A stretch of 64,000 nucleotides of DNA from Serilophus lunatus (taxonomy: Eukaryota; Chordata; Aves; Passeriformes; Eurylaimidae), in contig VXBA01003139.1 in assembly GCA_013399895.1 (NCBI GenBank), forward strand, positions 62,001 through 126,000, given 5' to 3'. Within the stretch, counting starts at the first letter, position 1; every line of letters starts with the position of its first letter. Under the pieces are notes generated by a model. The model worked only from the letters and a program-made list of their open reading frames with translations, had not been told where the DNA came from and did no database searches. This document shows positions 50,438-61,391 of this stretch, one piece after another. The position numbers and the translations under genes are program-made.

Positions 50438-53400
50438 TTTCTCTCTGACAGTGTTATAACTGTCCTGAAATGCTACTGAATGAAAAGGTTGGAATCTGCC
50501 ATGTTTCTTCACAAACTCTAACTATGAAAAGAATTTTTTAGTCTAATAGACAGATTGAAAAAGGTAAATGTGTGAGGGATTTGTTGAGTATTTTATATTG
50601 AAAATGCTGAAATAAAATCGTTACAAGTTTCATGTTTTTGCCTGTAGTTCTGAGGAGCAAGATGGAGAGAGTGTTAAATTATTCATAGAGTTGAAGTCAC
50701 TAAAAATTTGATCTTCTTGTAAAATGTTTATGATCTGATGTTACATTAGCAAATAATAAAGAAAATTACAGAATATAAACCTCTGAAGTTATTTTTTTCT
50801 CCCCTTAAGTCTACTGAATAGATTTTCCTCTAGAAATCTTTTTTTGTCTTTTCAAGGTCACTTTCATTAAGTTGATGTTTAATTTTTAAGCTGCTCCCCA
50901 TTTGACGTAGAAGCCAATTGTGTATGTGAAATAAAAATTTTCCTGTGAGTGAGAATATATTTTATTTAATTAGCTTTTATCCTGAATCATGTCATTAAAC
51001 TTCAAGAAGATTCATAATTAATTACTGACTGAGCACATATCACATTTCATTCAGTTGACAGCCTTAAATATTTGGACATGAGAGCATAGTATTTCAAGAG
51101 TTCTCTTTGTAGCAAGGTGGAGGAAAGGATGGGCTGTAGGTATATAAAACCTTTCCAACATATTTTTTCTTTTCTAAAGTTAGAGGCAATGAGAAGTGAT
51201 GTTGTAGCATAACTGCCTTCACCTCAACTTCCTTTAAAAAGTTTAAACTTAACAAAGCTGAAGTAACTATAATAAAATCCCCCTTGAAAGAGCACAGCAT
51301 GTCTCCTCCATGATGTTCTTCATCAGTTCTGATTCAGAAAATGGTGACTGCCTTGAAGGGCGGACTTTTTTAGAAATTTAACAGTCCAGTTCAGAGAAAA
51401 CTAAGTCACAAGGGTTACAAAGATTCAAACACCACAGGACCTAGTAGGGGAGCTATTATAATTGGCTTTCCACTGCTATCCTTATCTATAAGAAGTGTGT
51501 CACTATCAGAGAGTCTTGGACCTCTTGTAGGCTGTAAGAACATTAGGAAATATGAAATGACAGAGTAGAGGCCGAGAGTGTATGCAGTAAAAATGAAGAA
51601 GAGCTCCATTGTGTCTGTATACAGTTAATTACAGTGTTCTGCTCCAATATTTTACAGCAGCAAAAATGTATTTGCTAGAGCTGTAACTATAAGTTTCATC
51701 CATACTGGCTTTTTTTCTAAAGGGTTTTCCCAATAATCAATAATCACCTATTTTAGTTATTGGAAAAGTTCTAGTCTATAAGGGCCAACCTGTTAAATAG
51801 ATATAACTGCTCCTTGCCATAGCTACACATGATTATTACTTTGCTAGTTGAATCAAAGTAATGCTATAAAGTACATTCTCTCTGCTACAAAAGATCCAAC
51901 TGATCTACTACTACCACTTTTCTATGGTTGTATCCAGGCTTGATTAAATTTCTCTTAAGACAATCAAAATATACCAACCAAATTCCTTTTGTGAAGGACT
52001 GTATCAGCATAACTAAAACAGGTTTCTCTTCACCCCAGAATAATCCTATAACAAGGGAAGGAAAGAGCTTAGAAGAAATGGTTAGGGCTCAAATTGGAGT
52101 GTTCAGATAAAAAAATAAATAAATAAATTTAGATTTAAGCACTTTGAAGTAAATCTGTAAATAGGGGTGATTCAACTGCCATGCAGAAATATTTAATGTT
52201 ATCAATCATAAATATATTTCTGCACAAAATTTTTTTGGTCTGTGAAGTAGTACTTTTTTTTAATAAGAATCTGGCTCTGCTCTCAAAATAATAAGCATAT
52301 AATTAAACATTACATTTAAGAATATACACTGAAGCATTAGTGTTAGTAGAACCGTTTTTGTAAAACAGTTTTTACTGAAACACAGTAAGTTCCAGTAATA
52401 ACAAATGGATGAATTTTTCTATACAGACTAACAATTTTCTGAAATGTCTGTGTTAAGCATACTGGTTTCCTGCTATTTTTCTTTAACTGTATGATGTCAT
52501 TGAAGCAAATTTCAATAGTAAACACTGTTTTTATAGGACAATTGTAGATAAACTTTTTTAAAACAAATAAGAACCTATTTAAGACCCAGACCTTAAGAAA
52601 AAAAAAAAAAAAAAAAAAAAGAAGCTCAATTTACTTACCCTTATTTTGCCTATATTTTGACTTATCCTATCTTCAAATAGATGCTATGCTTCCTGTCAGT
52701 ATCAGGATATTTAATTTGTTATTTGACTGCAAATTTATTTCCCTTTAAAATATTTTATAGATAGGTCACACACTGGAAGAAGGGAAGGGGATTCCTTTCT
52801 TGAAAAGAAACTACAAATACCTAGAAGAAAGAAGACACCAGAGTATAAGATGTGGCTATAGCAGCAAATATGAGAATGACAGGAAGGAACTAGAAAATTA
52901 TAGCTCGAGTAGAAAAAAGGGACATGGCAGGCATCTTTAAGGATTTCAGCTCATAAAATGCCTTGAGTTAATAAAAAAAAAAAAAGCCTAAAAGTTAAGA
53001 CCCCCCTTACAAAGTCCAAAAATAGAAGGACAAAATTTTCCTGTAAACTTTTTTCCAAACTTATACCCCTACCTTGCCTCCTTACTTTCTCCATTTATTA
53101 GATAATCTGAATGATTTTGTCATAAGGACTTCCCTAAAAGCAAAATAGGTAAATCTGCCTCAAAAATCATTCTGACTAGAGATGCATTTACAGTGACCTG
53201 AAATGTACATGGTTACATGAAAAACTGAATTTCTCCTCCCTGAAAACTAATTGAACAACTTGATTTTGACTTTACCCTGTGTTATTAAGAATAATAAGAA
53301 GTTATAATTTTTTTCTGCATAACATTTGATATTGTTTAATTTGCCCCGCTTATCCAGAAATTCAGAAAAGATTAATTTCACTGGCCTTGTAGACTTACCT

Positions 53401-53649
53401 TTTAAGCAAGTAGAATGACTATTTTCTGAATGGAAAGCTGCCAAATCTGCCTGTCATGAAGGATTTGGTAATTTTACTTGGTACCACTTGAAGAAATATC
53501 TTTATGTTCAAGTTTTAGATGCTAACATTTTATTTTCAAACAGGAATAAAATTTTCTGATTCCTACTTAAAGCACATAAGAATGAATAAACAGCATTATA
53601 ACCTAACCTTTTATTAAAAAAATACATCTTAAATCTCTCACCTAAATCT
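50438..53649. other. AT-rich sequence without recognised genes
   Basis: Poly-A run at 52598-52620. All open frames are under 70 codons and unrecognised. Confidence 0.5.
52598..52620 (+). repeat. Poly-A run
   Basis: 23 A in a row, with no recognisable retroposon body upstream. Confidence 0.9.
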
Positions 53650-54675
53650 GTGGTTATAGTGTACCTAGAGTTTAGCAAAGCCTTTGACACCATCTCCCAT
53701 AGTAAACTCCTGGTGAAACTGATGGATTGTGGTTTAGACAGGTTTACTTTGTCCTGGGTTAAGAATTGCCTGGATGACTGAGCTCAGAGGGTGGTGGTGA
53801 ATGGAGTCATGTCCAGTTGGAGGCCGGTCACCAGTGGGGTTCCCCAGGGTTCAGTGATGGGGCCGATTTTGTTCAATATCTTTATTGATGACCTGGATGA
53901 AGGGATGGAATCCATTTTTAGTAAGTTTGCAGATGACACCAAGCTTGGAATTAGTGTCGATCTGTTGGAGGGTAGGAGGGCTCTGCAGAGAGACCTTAAT
54001 AGTATGGATAGATGGGCTGAGTCCAATAGCACAAGGTTTAATAAATCTAAGTGCTGGGTTTTACAATTTGGCCACAATAACCCCATGCAGAGTTATAGAC
54101 TGGGGTCGGTGTGGCTGGAGAATGGCCAGGTGGAGAGGGAGTTGGGAGTGCTGGTTGATAGGAAACTGAATATGAGCCAGCAGTGTGCCCAGGTGGCCAA
54201 GAAGGCCAATGGCATCCTGGCCTGCATCAAGAATAGTGTTGCCAGTAGGACCAGTGAAGTTATTCTTCCCCTGTACTTGGGACTGGTTAGGCCACAGCTC
54301 GAGTACTGTGTCCAGTTCTGGGCCCCTCAGTTTAAGAAAGATGTTGAGTTGCTGGAATGTGTCCAGAGAAGGGCAACGAGGATGGTGAAGGGACTGGAGC
54401 ACAAGCCCTATGAGGAACGGCTGAGGGAGCTGAGGTTGTTCATCCTGGAGAAGAGGAGGCTCAGGGGTGACCTTATCACCGTCTATAACTGCCTGAAAGG
54501 AGGTTGTAGTCAGGCGGGGGTCGGTCTCTTCTCTCAGGCTCCCCGTGACAGGACGAGAGGACACAGTCTTAGGCTGCGTCAGGGGAGGTTTAGGTTGGAT
54601 ATCAGGAGAAACTTTTCCACAGAGAGAGTGATTTCCCATTAGAATGGGCTTCCCAGGCAGGTGGTGGAGTCACCT
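53650..54675 (+). mobile_element. CR1 LINE truncated at both ends, with a well-kept reverse transcriptase
   Basis: About 1.03 kb of CR1 that starts just before reverse transcriptase motif A and runs to the last residues of ORF2. The 5' truncation is usual. The 3' untranslated region and tail repeats are absent: after GTGGTGGAGTCACC at about 54661-54674 the sequence leaves the family, so the copy lost its 3' end. This is the least diverged CR1 in the window judging by its open frame. Confidence 0.95.
53650..54675 (+). pseudogene. CR1 ORF2 reverse transcriptase remnant, two nonsense codons
   Basis: ORF2 of CR1 normally encodes an endonuclease and a reverse transcriptase that copies CR1 RNA at a nicked target. 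Here the endonuclease and the N-terminal part are gone. In one unbroken frame I see motif A (SKAFD, Asp codon 53686-53688), motif B (GVPQGS, 53836-53853) and the catalytic FADD box (53926-53937), followed by the C-terminal region ([15 protein letters not shown], then [10 protein letters not shown] and [17 protein letters not shown]). Two stop codons break the frame: TGA at 53779-53781 between motifs A and B, and TAG at 54640-54642 where the sister copy at 25015 keeps TGG (Trp). No frameshift is needed anywhere, so the copy decayed mainly by substitution. It cannot make a working enzyme. Confidence 0.93.
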
Positions 54676-57507
54676 CTGTGAAGGGTAAGACAGATACTCA
54701 TTGTTCAAGAGTGGTTGGGTTATATGTCATCCAAAACCGTTCAACTGAAAATAGAATAAGTGTCAATCTTAACACAAGATTCACTCTTTCTATGCAGGAA
54801 AGATATTAAAAACTTCTTTATTAATCCAAATACTGTTCGTGAGTCAGACTACAGTCTGCTAAGACATGGGAAAATGAAGGCAATTCTGACCATGATGTTA
54901 GTTTACCTGGGGAACTGTAATGTAAAAGACTATACACATGTGTAGATTAGCCATTTTTCTGGTTAGTTAGCAAGCTGCTGAAAGGTTTTGTAATCCCATT
55001 TTGCAACTGAACAAGTTCTGGACTTTTTTATATATATATATATTCATATTGACACAGAAACAGAAAGTTTGCTTCCTATAAGTTAATTTTCAGCTTGTAG
55101 CAAGAACTAAAAAAAGCCTGCATATCTTTTATCTGTGTAGCTGAACCTCATCTTAAATACTTCCGATGAGCTGTGTGCCTCTTTTTTGGTTTCTCGACAA
55201 TAATTAATGGCAATTCTTCAGCAAACATGCAATCCAGGAAATCAATTTTCTCCATTACTGTCTTTGTAAAATAATCAAAGATCTAATTCATTCCCCTCAA
55301 TTCTTTGTATTTTATGATTATAGTGTTTTGTGAGAGTTTTCTATGGGGGTAAGGACTGTGTTTCTGATACCAACAGATCTGAAACTCTGCAAAAAAGATG
55401 AAAAGCATCAAGAAGTCTGACAGCTACACCATTTGTACGGAGAGTTAACAATTTCTAGTTCTAAAAATATGCATACATTACTAATATAAATTGCAAAAGT
55501 AAGTAAATTGAGTTTGCTTATCTGCATACATATATAATTCTTATTTTCTGATAACAATTTTAAATTATGAGAAACATGATATATCAGACTAGAGGTCCCT
55601 AAGATTATTCCCCTTAAAGGTCTGGGAAGCAGTGTTTCACCCACCTCAAAGAACTGTCTTACTGTAGGATATGAAAATTATAGACTTCACTTCTAGCAGA
55701 AGACCAGTAAATGTAAATTACAACCTTGACAATGAAAAAATATTGAGTTTTCATTTGGAGAAGTATAAAAGGTTTTATGCCTGATCAGCCACTCTAACAT
55801 GCAATAAAAGAGTGCTTTGCACTACAATGATCAATATGTTTAGTCTATTACTGGACTCTTGTCATGTGCATAAGTAGAACTGATGCAGATATAATCTCAT
55901 TTTTGAAAAAACCAAGAGACAATATTGTCTATCCCTCTCTTTAAGCAAAATGCAAAGCTCTACCAGTCCCATGCCTCATGGTCTGGCTTTATGCATTGTC
56001 AGGTATACAATTTCATTTTCTTTCAGCGTAGCTTTTATGCTACACTATAAAATATGCTGTTGCACAACTGGCTTGTTCTTTTTCTGAGCTGCAGAACTGT
56101 CCTGAATTTTTAAATGTATCAAGGACAGTTTTACAGACAGTTGTGAAAGCCAGGTAAGAGAATATGAATAGACAGATAGTGCATTAAAAGCAGGACATGA
56201 CTTTCGGAAGACACAGGTTACATCTTAATAATTTACTGGTAAAAGGGTAATTAACCATTAACAGTAAATTAGCATTGCACAGGCTATAAGAATACATACA
56301 AGATGGCAAAGTTTACAGTAAAAATTGTAGCTTTCAATGGCAGACTATCAAATATACATATACATGACCTCATCTAACTGGCATATACCTGGCCAGCAGA
56401 GATCCACTGGATGTCTCATCCAGAGTGCTCAGCATATTAATATAATCTTAGTGTAATGCCACACTATTCCCAGCTGTCTATTGTATACACTTACCAATAC
56501 ATAATTGCTGTGTTAATAAACAATTATTAAGTTTTCTGTTTGATACTGTTTCTGTGTACAGCAAAGGTACCAGAAGAAAAAAGACGCAGTGAAGAAGAGC
56601 TGCAGGGGCTCAAGTCTTTTGCTGTCCTCAGTGCTGGGAATGGACATAGAAATGCTACATTTTAAATGACAGATTATTTTTCTCAATATGCTTAAGAAAA
56701 TGCTCTTCAGCTAAGTTACTTACAACCTACCTATTTTATTATCTTCAAAGTATGACGTAGACCTAGTGAGGCTGAGAGGTTTCATCCTGACAGCTTTAGA
56801 AAATTCATTTCTCTGTGCTCACAGGTCTGTAACAAAAATTGCTCACCACATGTGCTTTCTTAGTCAGGCTTGACCCTTATAAAGAAGGTAGATAGTACTG
56901 AGTTTGGTTTGAGTTTTTAAAGCTCTTACTGTCTGAGGAGTCTGGCAATTAGGGAAAGTGTGGTGGTAAGTTTGTCTGGAGCTCAAATTGAAAATCTCTC
57001 AGGTATAAACTCATGAAATTAATTAGATAAGACCAGCTTTTAATTCCTGCTGAGCTCAATGGAACTCAAATTCTACAGGTGAATGATTATCTTCTTTATT
57101 GCTAATAAACTCCTAGCAAGTAATAATTTAATGATCAATTATAAAAATACCAAAATAGAATTAAAAATTGAGTCACTGCAAGGATAAGTTCATCAAACCA
57201 AACTTACTGCATCTTTGAAATTAAATAGACTAGCTTTCTTATTATCTGGGAACAAACTCTCCCACATGTCTCCTGTAAACATAGTCAGTTATCCTATGGC
57301 CTGCTAAAATTTTCTAGTTATAGAAATGGCTTTTCATTCTTCCTTGAAGAAATAGGAACATTAAAAATGCAACGTGGTGCATATAAAAACAAAAAAATTG
57401 TTTTTTCTATTTTAAATATAAAACACTGTGGACAATTTCAAGGAGAATTTTCATGGACAAGTGGTGAACTCCTGCTTTGAAATCACATAAATCAAACATG
57501 CTTAAAG
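54676..57507. other. AT-rich sequence without recognised genes
   Basis: TA-repeat at 55029-55043. One short exon-like stretch at 56562-56665 (pyrimidine tract and CAG before an open frame) is treated under findings. Otherwise nothing recognised. Confidence 0.5.
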
Positions 57508-57536
57508 TGGTTTGGTTGGAAAAGCAACCTTTATTC

Positions 57537-57561
57537 CAGCCATCTCCTCATGGCCACAAGA
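57537..57561 (+). repeat. 25-bp direct repeat, left copy
   Basis: Starts CAGCCATCTCC and ends GGCCACAAGA; identical to 58366-58390. The similarity stops sharply on both sides. Confidence 0.95.
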
Positions 57562-58365
57562 GGGAGAAAATTTCTTAGGCAAGACAGTGCAGCAGTAGAG
57601 AATAATTTCTTATGCATTACATAATTGAGACATTACATTCATTATCTATGTATGCCATGTAGATATTTCTTTCATATTAGAAGTATGCAATGAGCATGTG
57701 TTATAGGTTAGGTTTTCTGTTGGGGAAAAATTAATCCCTTTCCAACATGAATGCTGCCTGGTGAGTGCGGCGGGACCTGGCAGCCCCCAGCGGCAGTGAT
57801 GAGGTCTGGCGTGGTGGTCCCCTCGCTGGCAGGGCCTAGTCCCCTTTCTTCCCTGGTGCTGCAGCCACTCTCCCCACCGCTTGTGAATCAAGGCTTTAGC
57901 CAGGCATGGGCAGCAGTTGTGGCTGAAACAGGCAGGCCAGGGTGCCTCAGGCAGTGGCGCTGGATTGGCTCCGGGAGCCGGTGGTGTCTGAGGCCCACAG
58001 TGATGATGTGGTGCTGGGATGGGCTGGCCTTGGCCCAGGAGCATGGTGCAGCAAGCCACTAGACTCACGGGAACTTCTGCCAAGTGGCAGCTCCCAAGAA
58101 TCTGAAGCAGAACTGCCTCACCCCTGCATGCTCAGGCTCTCTTTCTCTCAGCAAGGAAGGCAGCAGAGATGTGTTTTCTCAATGCCCTGAGAACAGCTCA
58201 GCTGCTGTCACAGAAGGAGAGCTTGGACCCCTCAGGAAAAAGAGTCGCTGATCACAAAAGCTTTCTTCCCCCTTCTTCTACTGGAACTTTAGTGAGAATG
58301 CACCTACGTGCGGCTCTGCCTAGGCTGCATATCGCCAAGGGTTGCAGCTGCCATCTTTGTCACAG

Positions 58366-58390
58366 CAGCCATCTCCTCATGGCCACAAGA
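58366..58390 (+). repeat. 25-bp direct repeat, right copy
   Basis: Identical to 57537-57561, start-to-start distance 829 bases. Confidence 0.95.
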
Positions 58391-58407
58391 CTGGACTAAG
58401 AGTTACA

Positions 58408-59514
58408 GAAAAAGGTTTATTTTGTTTTTACTAAATGTGTTCAGTTGTTCTTGGGTCATTATTTGGGTGTTCTGTGCTCTATTTCATATACTTTTATATA
58501 GATAGATAAATAAAAAAGCTTTTCCTTTTTCTATATTTTGTGATTTAAGATTTAAATTGCATAATTGTCTTCAAACCAAGACAGCATGACTATTTTCTTG
58601 TATAAAACTGAGTATAGAGGAACTAAGAAAGCCACATATTTTATTAATAAACTGAGAGCACTCACTCCAGCTGCCATCACAACAACTGGGGATGCTTCTG
58701 TTATGTTTTCAAATGTGACACTACAAGATTTCAGGTAAATTACTTAGTCTGAATAAAGTCTTATGTCAAATCTTTTGCCTTTAATATGACAACAGGCCTT
58801 TAAATTGTATCTTTTTACTATTAGAATATTTTATAAGTCTTATTTCATTACAAACTAAATATAATATAAAGTGAGTATGCTATTTTGTTTATCAATATGG
58901 CATGTAGGATTTTCTACTGATTTTAAAATGGCATGAAATTACTTAAACTGCTAGAAAGTACCTCAACAGTATGAGAGAAGCTGTACTTCCTTTGAAGCAT
59001 ACAACATCCTCTGATAATGTTCTTTGATAGATGAAACCACCAGGAGAGGCAAGGCTGGGTTGCAGAGGTCCTTCATGCTGGCGACATGTATTAGCTGACA
59101 ACCTAACTTCATCATTATACAGTCTGTGTCTAAAGCAGAATGCGTATCTTATCCATTTATCCTTATTTTGCTTCTAGCAACATGAATACCACATGCAGAC
59201 AATCTATTTCCTCACAGCCTATGGACCTCATTATTTTTGCTCTGACTCTGGATTATGCATATAGAATGCTGGCCTTGATCTCTGAGACTACATCAAATTG
59301 TTTTACTATAGACATCTGTAAAAATCTGTTCCCAAAGACTACATCTAGATCTATGTAAGCAAGCTATCTTCATTTAAACGTGGACTAATACTATTCCCTT
59401 GAAAAGGGAAACTATTCCTTTTTCAGCATAATGAACCAGCATATTTCTTACAAATATATCTCTAAAAATCCGTGGTGGTGACAGAGAAAATAGTGGAAAG
59501 GAAATTGCCATTTT
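58408..59514. other. AT-rich spacer between the two GC-rich segments
   Basis: Nothing recognised; short open frames only. Confidence 0.5.
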
Positions 59515-59519
59515 ACAGC
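59515..59519 (+). repeat. Target site duplication ACAGC, left copy
   Basis: ACAGC directly before the TGTCCTGG start of the element at 59520; repeated exactly at 61387-61391. Confidence 0.7.
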
Positions 59520-60084
59520 TGTCCTGGTTTAAGGACAAAATATGGTTTTATAAATTGGAGATTCAAGATGTATTAAAGAAATAAGATTTTTTATTACTGA
59601 AATATGATATAGATGTATTTTATATGAGGTAGGAAAAAATATTGATTTTAAAAAAATGAAATACCAAGGGAAAACCCACAGAAGAAAACCAACAATCACT
59701 TCCCAAACCAAAACCCAAAACCATACACACTAATCCCATCCACACCATGCAAAACAAAATGAGAAAAAATAAAAAAAGAAAAAGTTTTCTGTTTAAGCAT
59801 CCCATAGTCAGTTAGTTGAAGAAAACAACAGGGGGCACTAGTGGCAGTAGTAGATAGCAATGATGATGAATGGGGGTGTCTGCCTGTTGTCCGCCACCAG
59901 CTGGTCTTTGGATAACCACCACAGGAGTGGAGAGGGGGCCACTGGAGACAGGAAGGGGTCCAGGAGCTCACAAAACACACCACCAAACATGCAGCAGGAA
60001 AGCAGCAGATCCGAAGCAGAAACGGCAGCTGTGGTTAGAGGACCCAGCGAAGCACATGGTGGGCGCTGCAACTCCAGGCAGTGA

Positions 60085-61194
60085 GTGGGAACCTTCTCCC
60101 ACGGGCTCTGGACGCAAAAAGAGGCAGAGGCTGAGAACTCCTGTGGTTACATAGAGTTCTCAGGTCCTCCCAGCATTCCCTGTCTGTATCACCTGTGTGC
60201 TTCCCTCCAGCCCGCCCAAAGAAGGACGCACTCGCCCCTCACCGGACTCCCATTTGTCTCTCCTGCATCTGTCCCACCCCAGGTCTACCCTGGCTCAGCC
60301 CCAGCTCCGCCTCCAGAGCCCTGTCAGCCGAAACCACCTGCCAAAGAAACGTGGCGCTGCCACAAACCACCGCCATTGCCACCAAGCGTGGCTCTGGTCG
60401 CTGATACTGACTGTGCCAACCCCTGGTTAGGGTGTCCGGCCTGGCCTGGTCCCATGGCACGGCTGCCTACAGCCGGGCTGACCCCACTGCTGGCATCCGA
60501 CTTGCTGTGGCTCCTGTGGGCCCCGCAGCTGGGCTCAGCAGCAGTTGCCTGCAGGACACTCAGCGAACTCCGCCGCTCCTCATTGCCACAGTGGCGGCAC
60601 CGGCACTGTGAGCTGCTGGCAACAGCCCTACACTGGACAACGTGGGTTCCAGGGCTCGCTCACACCCCTGGGCCCTGCCAGCAATCGCCGCCCCCCATGG
60701 CTGCCAGGACTGGGGTAGCTCCTCCGCAAAAAGCAGCTTCGGTCCCAGCAGTGCCGTTGCTGTGCCCGGCAGCCCCTGCTGCTCTTGGTATTCCCAGCTG
60801 TCCTGGCACTCCCAGCACACCTGCCACTCCCTCTATACCTGCCAATCCCAGTATTTTTGGATATTCCCGGCTGTCCTGGCTGTCCCGGCCTGGTCCTTCA
60901 CCAAGAAAAGAGAACTCTCCCCAGGGCTCCCACTGGCTTCTCCGGGATTGGTTGCATCACTGCACTGGGTGTCTTGCGGTGCCCGTGTCCGCCATGCTGC
61001 CACCCCAGCACAGCTCGACCCCTGCCAGCACCATCGCCAAGAGGCATGACTGCTTACCCGCCATGGCAGTGGTGGGGACGGCGGAGCCCCATGGTCCCCC
61101 CGCAGCTCCGGCAGCCACTCTCACCCTTCGCTTCACCAAGCCGCTTCAGTTGTCAGCCACGGTCGCACATCGAGGGGAAAAATCCCTCAGGTAA
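60085..61194 (+). other. Long open frame (369 codons) in the GC-rich element, probably not coding
   Basis: Open from just after a TGA (60082-60084) to a TAA at 61192-61194; the first codon is GTG, not ATG. The product would be rich in Pro, Ala, Ser, Leu, Cys and Trp, with a low-complexity block of TPSIPANPS-like units, and has no domain I recognise. Overlapping open frames of 77-152 codons exist in other frames on both strands (for example 60785-61243 and 60642-61049 plus), as expected for GC-rich DNA poor in stop codons. The frame ends at CTCAGGTAAAAC, which also reads as a splice donor. Most likely fortuitous. Confidence 0.6.
60787..60880 (+). repeat. Imperfect direct repeat, 73-base period
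   Basis: TATTCCCAGCTGTCCTGGC at 60789-60807 recurs at 60862-60880 with one difference (G for A). Shorter CCTGCCACTCCC / CCTGCCAATCCC units lie between. It suggests internal tandem growth within the GC-rich element. Confidence 0.8.
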
Positions 61195-61345
61195 AACGTG
61201 GAGTGGGAGAAAAGGGGACTCGCTCCCAGCCCCCCATCCCTGACATGTTTCCTCCCACCTCCAGCTCCTCCTGAGAAGAAAACAGAGACAAAAACGGGGA
61301 AAAACAGATAGAGGGGGATGGGGAAGGGGAATGGAAGTGGAGATT

Positions 61346-61351
61346 AATAAA
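61346..61351 (+). promoter_or_regulatory. Polyadenylation signal AATAAA near the end of the LTR-like element
   Basis: AATAAA 35 bases before the CA end, the usual place for the LTR polyadenylation signal; it is the main argument for the plus orientation. Confidence 0.5.
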
Positions 61352-61386
61352 CGAAAAGTTTTAAAATCATCTACTAACCCACAACA

Positions 61387-61391
61387 ACAGC
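61387..61391 (+). repeat. Target site duplication ACAGC, right copy
   Basis: Exact copy of 59515-59519, directly after the ...CCACAACA end. Confidence 0.7.

Larger units (their letters stand above)
57508..58407 (-). other. GC-rich segment bounded by a 25-bp direct repeat, unclassified insertion
   Basis: About 600 bases (57740-58390) are GC- and CpG-richer than the AT-rich flanks. An identical 25-base sequence occurs at 57537-57561 and 58366-58390, in the same orientation. On the minus strand the left copy is followed at once by AATAAAGGTTGC (57525-57536), a polyadenylation-like signal. The longest frame (57646-58083 minus, 145 codons, Pro/His/Cys-rich) has no domain I know. It may be an unclassified retroelement or a GC-rich duplication; I cannot tell which. 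I see no 5-bp target duplication at plausible TG/CA ends. Confidence 0.35.
59520..61386 (+). mobile_element. LTR-like element of 1867 bp, CpG-rich, with intact 5-bp target duplication
   Basis: The element begins TGTCCTGGTTTAAGG and ends ACCCACAACA. TG/CA ends and a short imperfect terminal inverted repeat (TGTccTGGtTT against TGTtgTGGgTT) are standard for retroviral LTRs, and TGTCCTGGTTT is a start I know from avian LTRs. The flanks ACAGC (59515-59519, 61387-61391) match perfectly; 5 bp is the ERVL size. AATAAA at 61346-61351, 35 bases before the end, supports the plus orientation. The first 350 bases are AT-rich; 59880-61250 is very GC- and CpG-rich. No gag, pol or primer-binding site is visible, so it is a solo LTR of unusual length or a nonautonomous element. 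Undecayed CpG and intact ends suggest a younger age than the other LTRs here. Orientation is inferred. Confidence 0.65.

Noticed and set aside
54061..54639. 192-codon minus-strand open frame
   Set aside because: Exact shadow of the plus-strand CR1 reverse transcriptase frame, which carries the recognisable motifs.
57646..58083. 145-codon minus frame, Pro/His/Cys-rich, considered as a host exon or zinc-binding protein
   Set aside because: No spaced Cys/His pattern of a known finger; GC-rich composition with an open frame on the other strand too (57751-58062).
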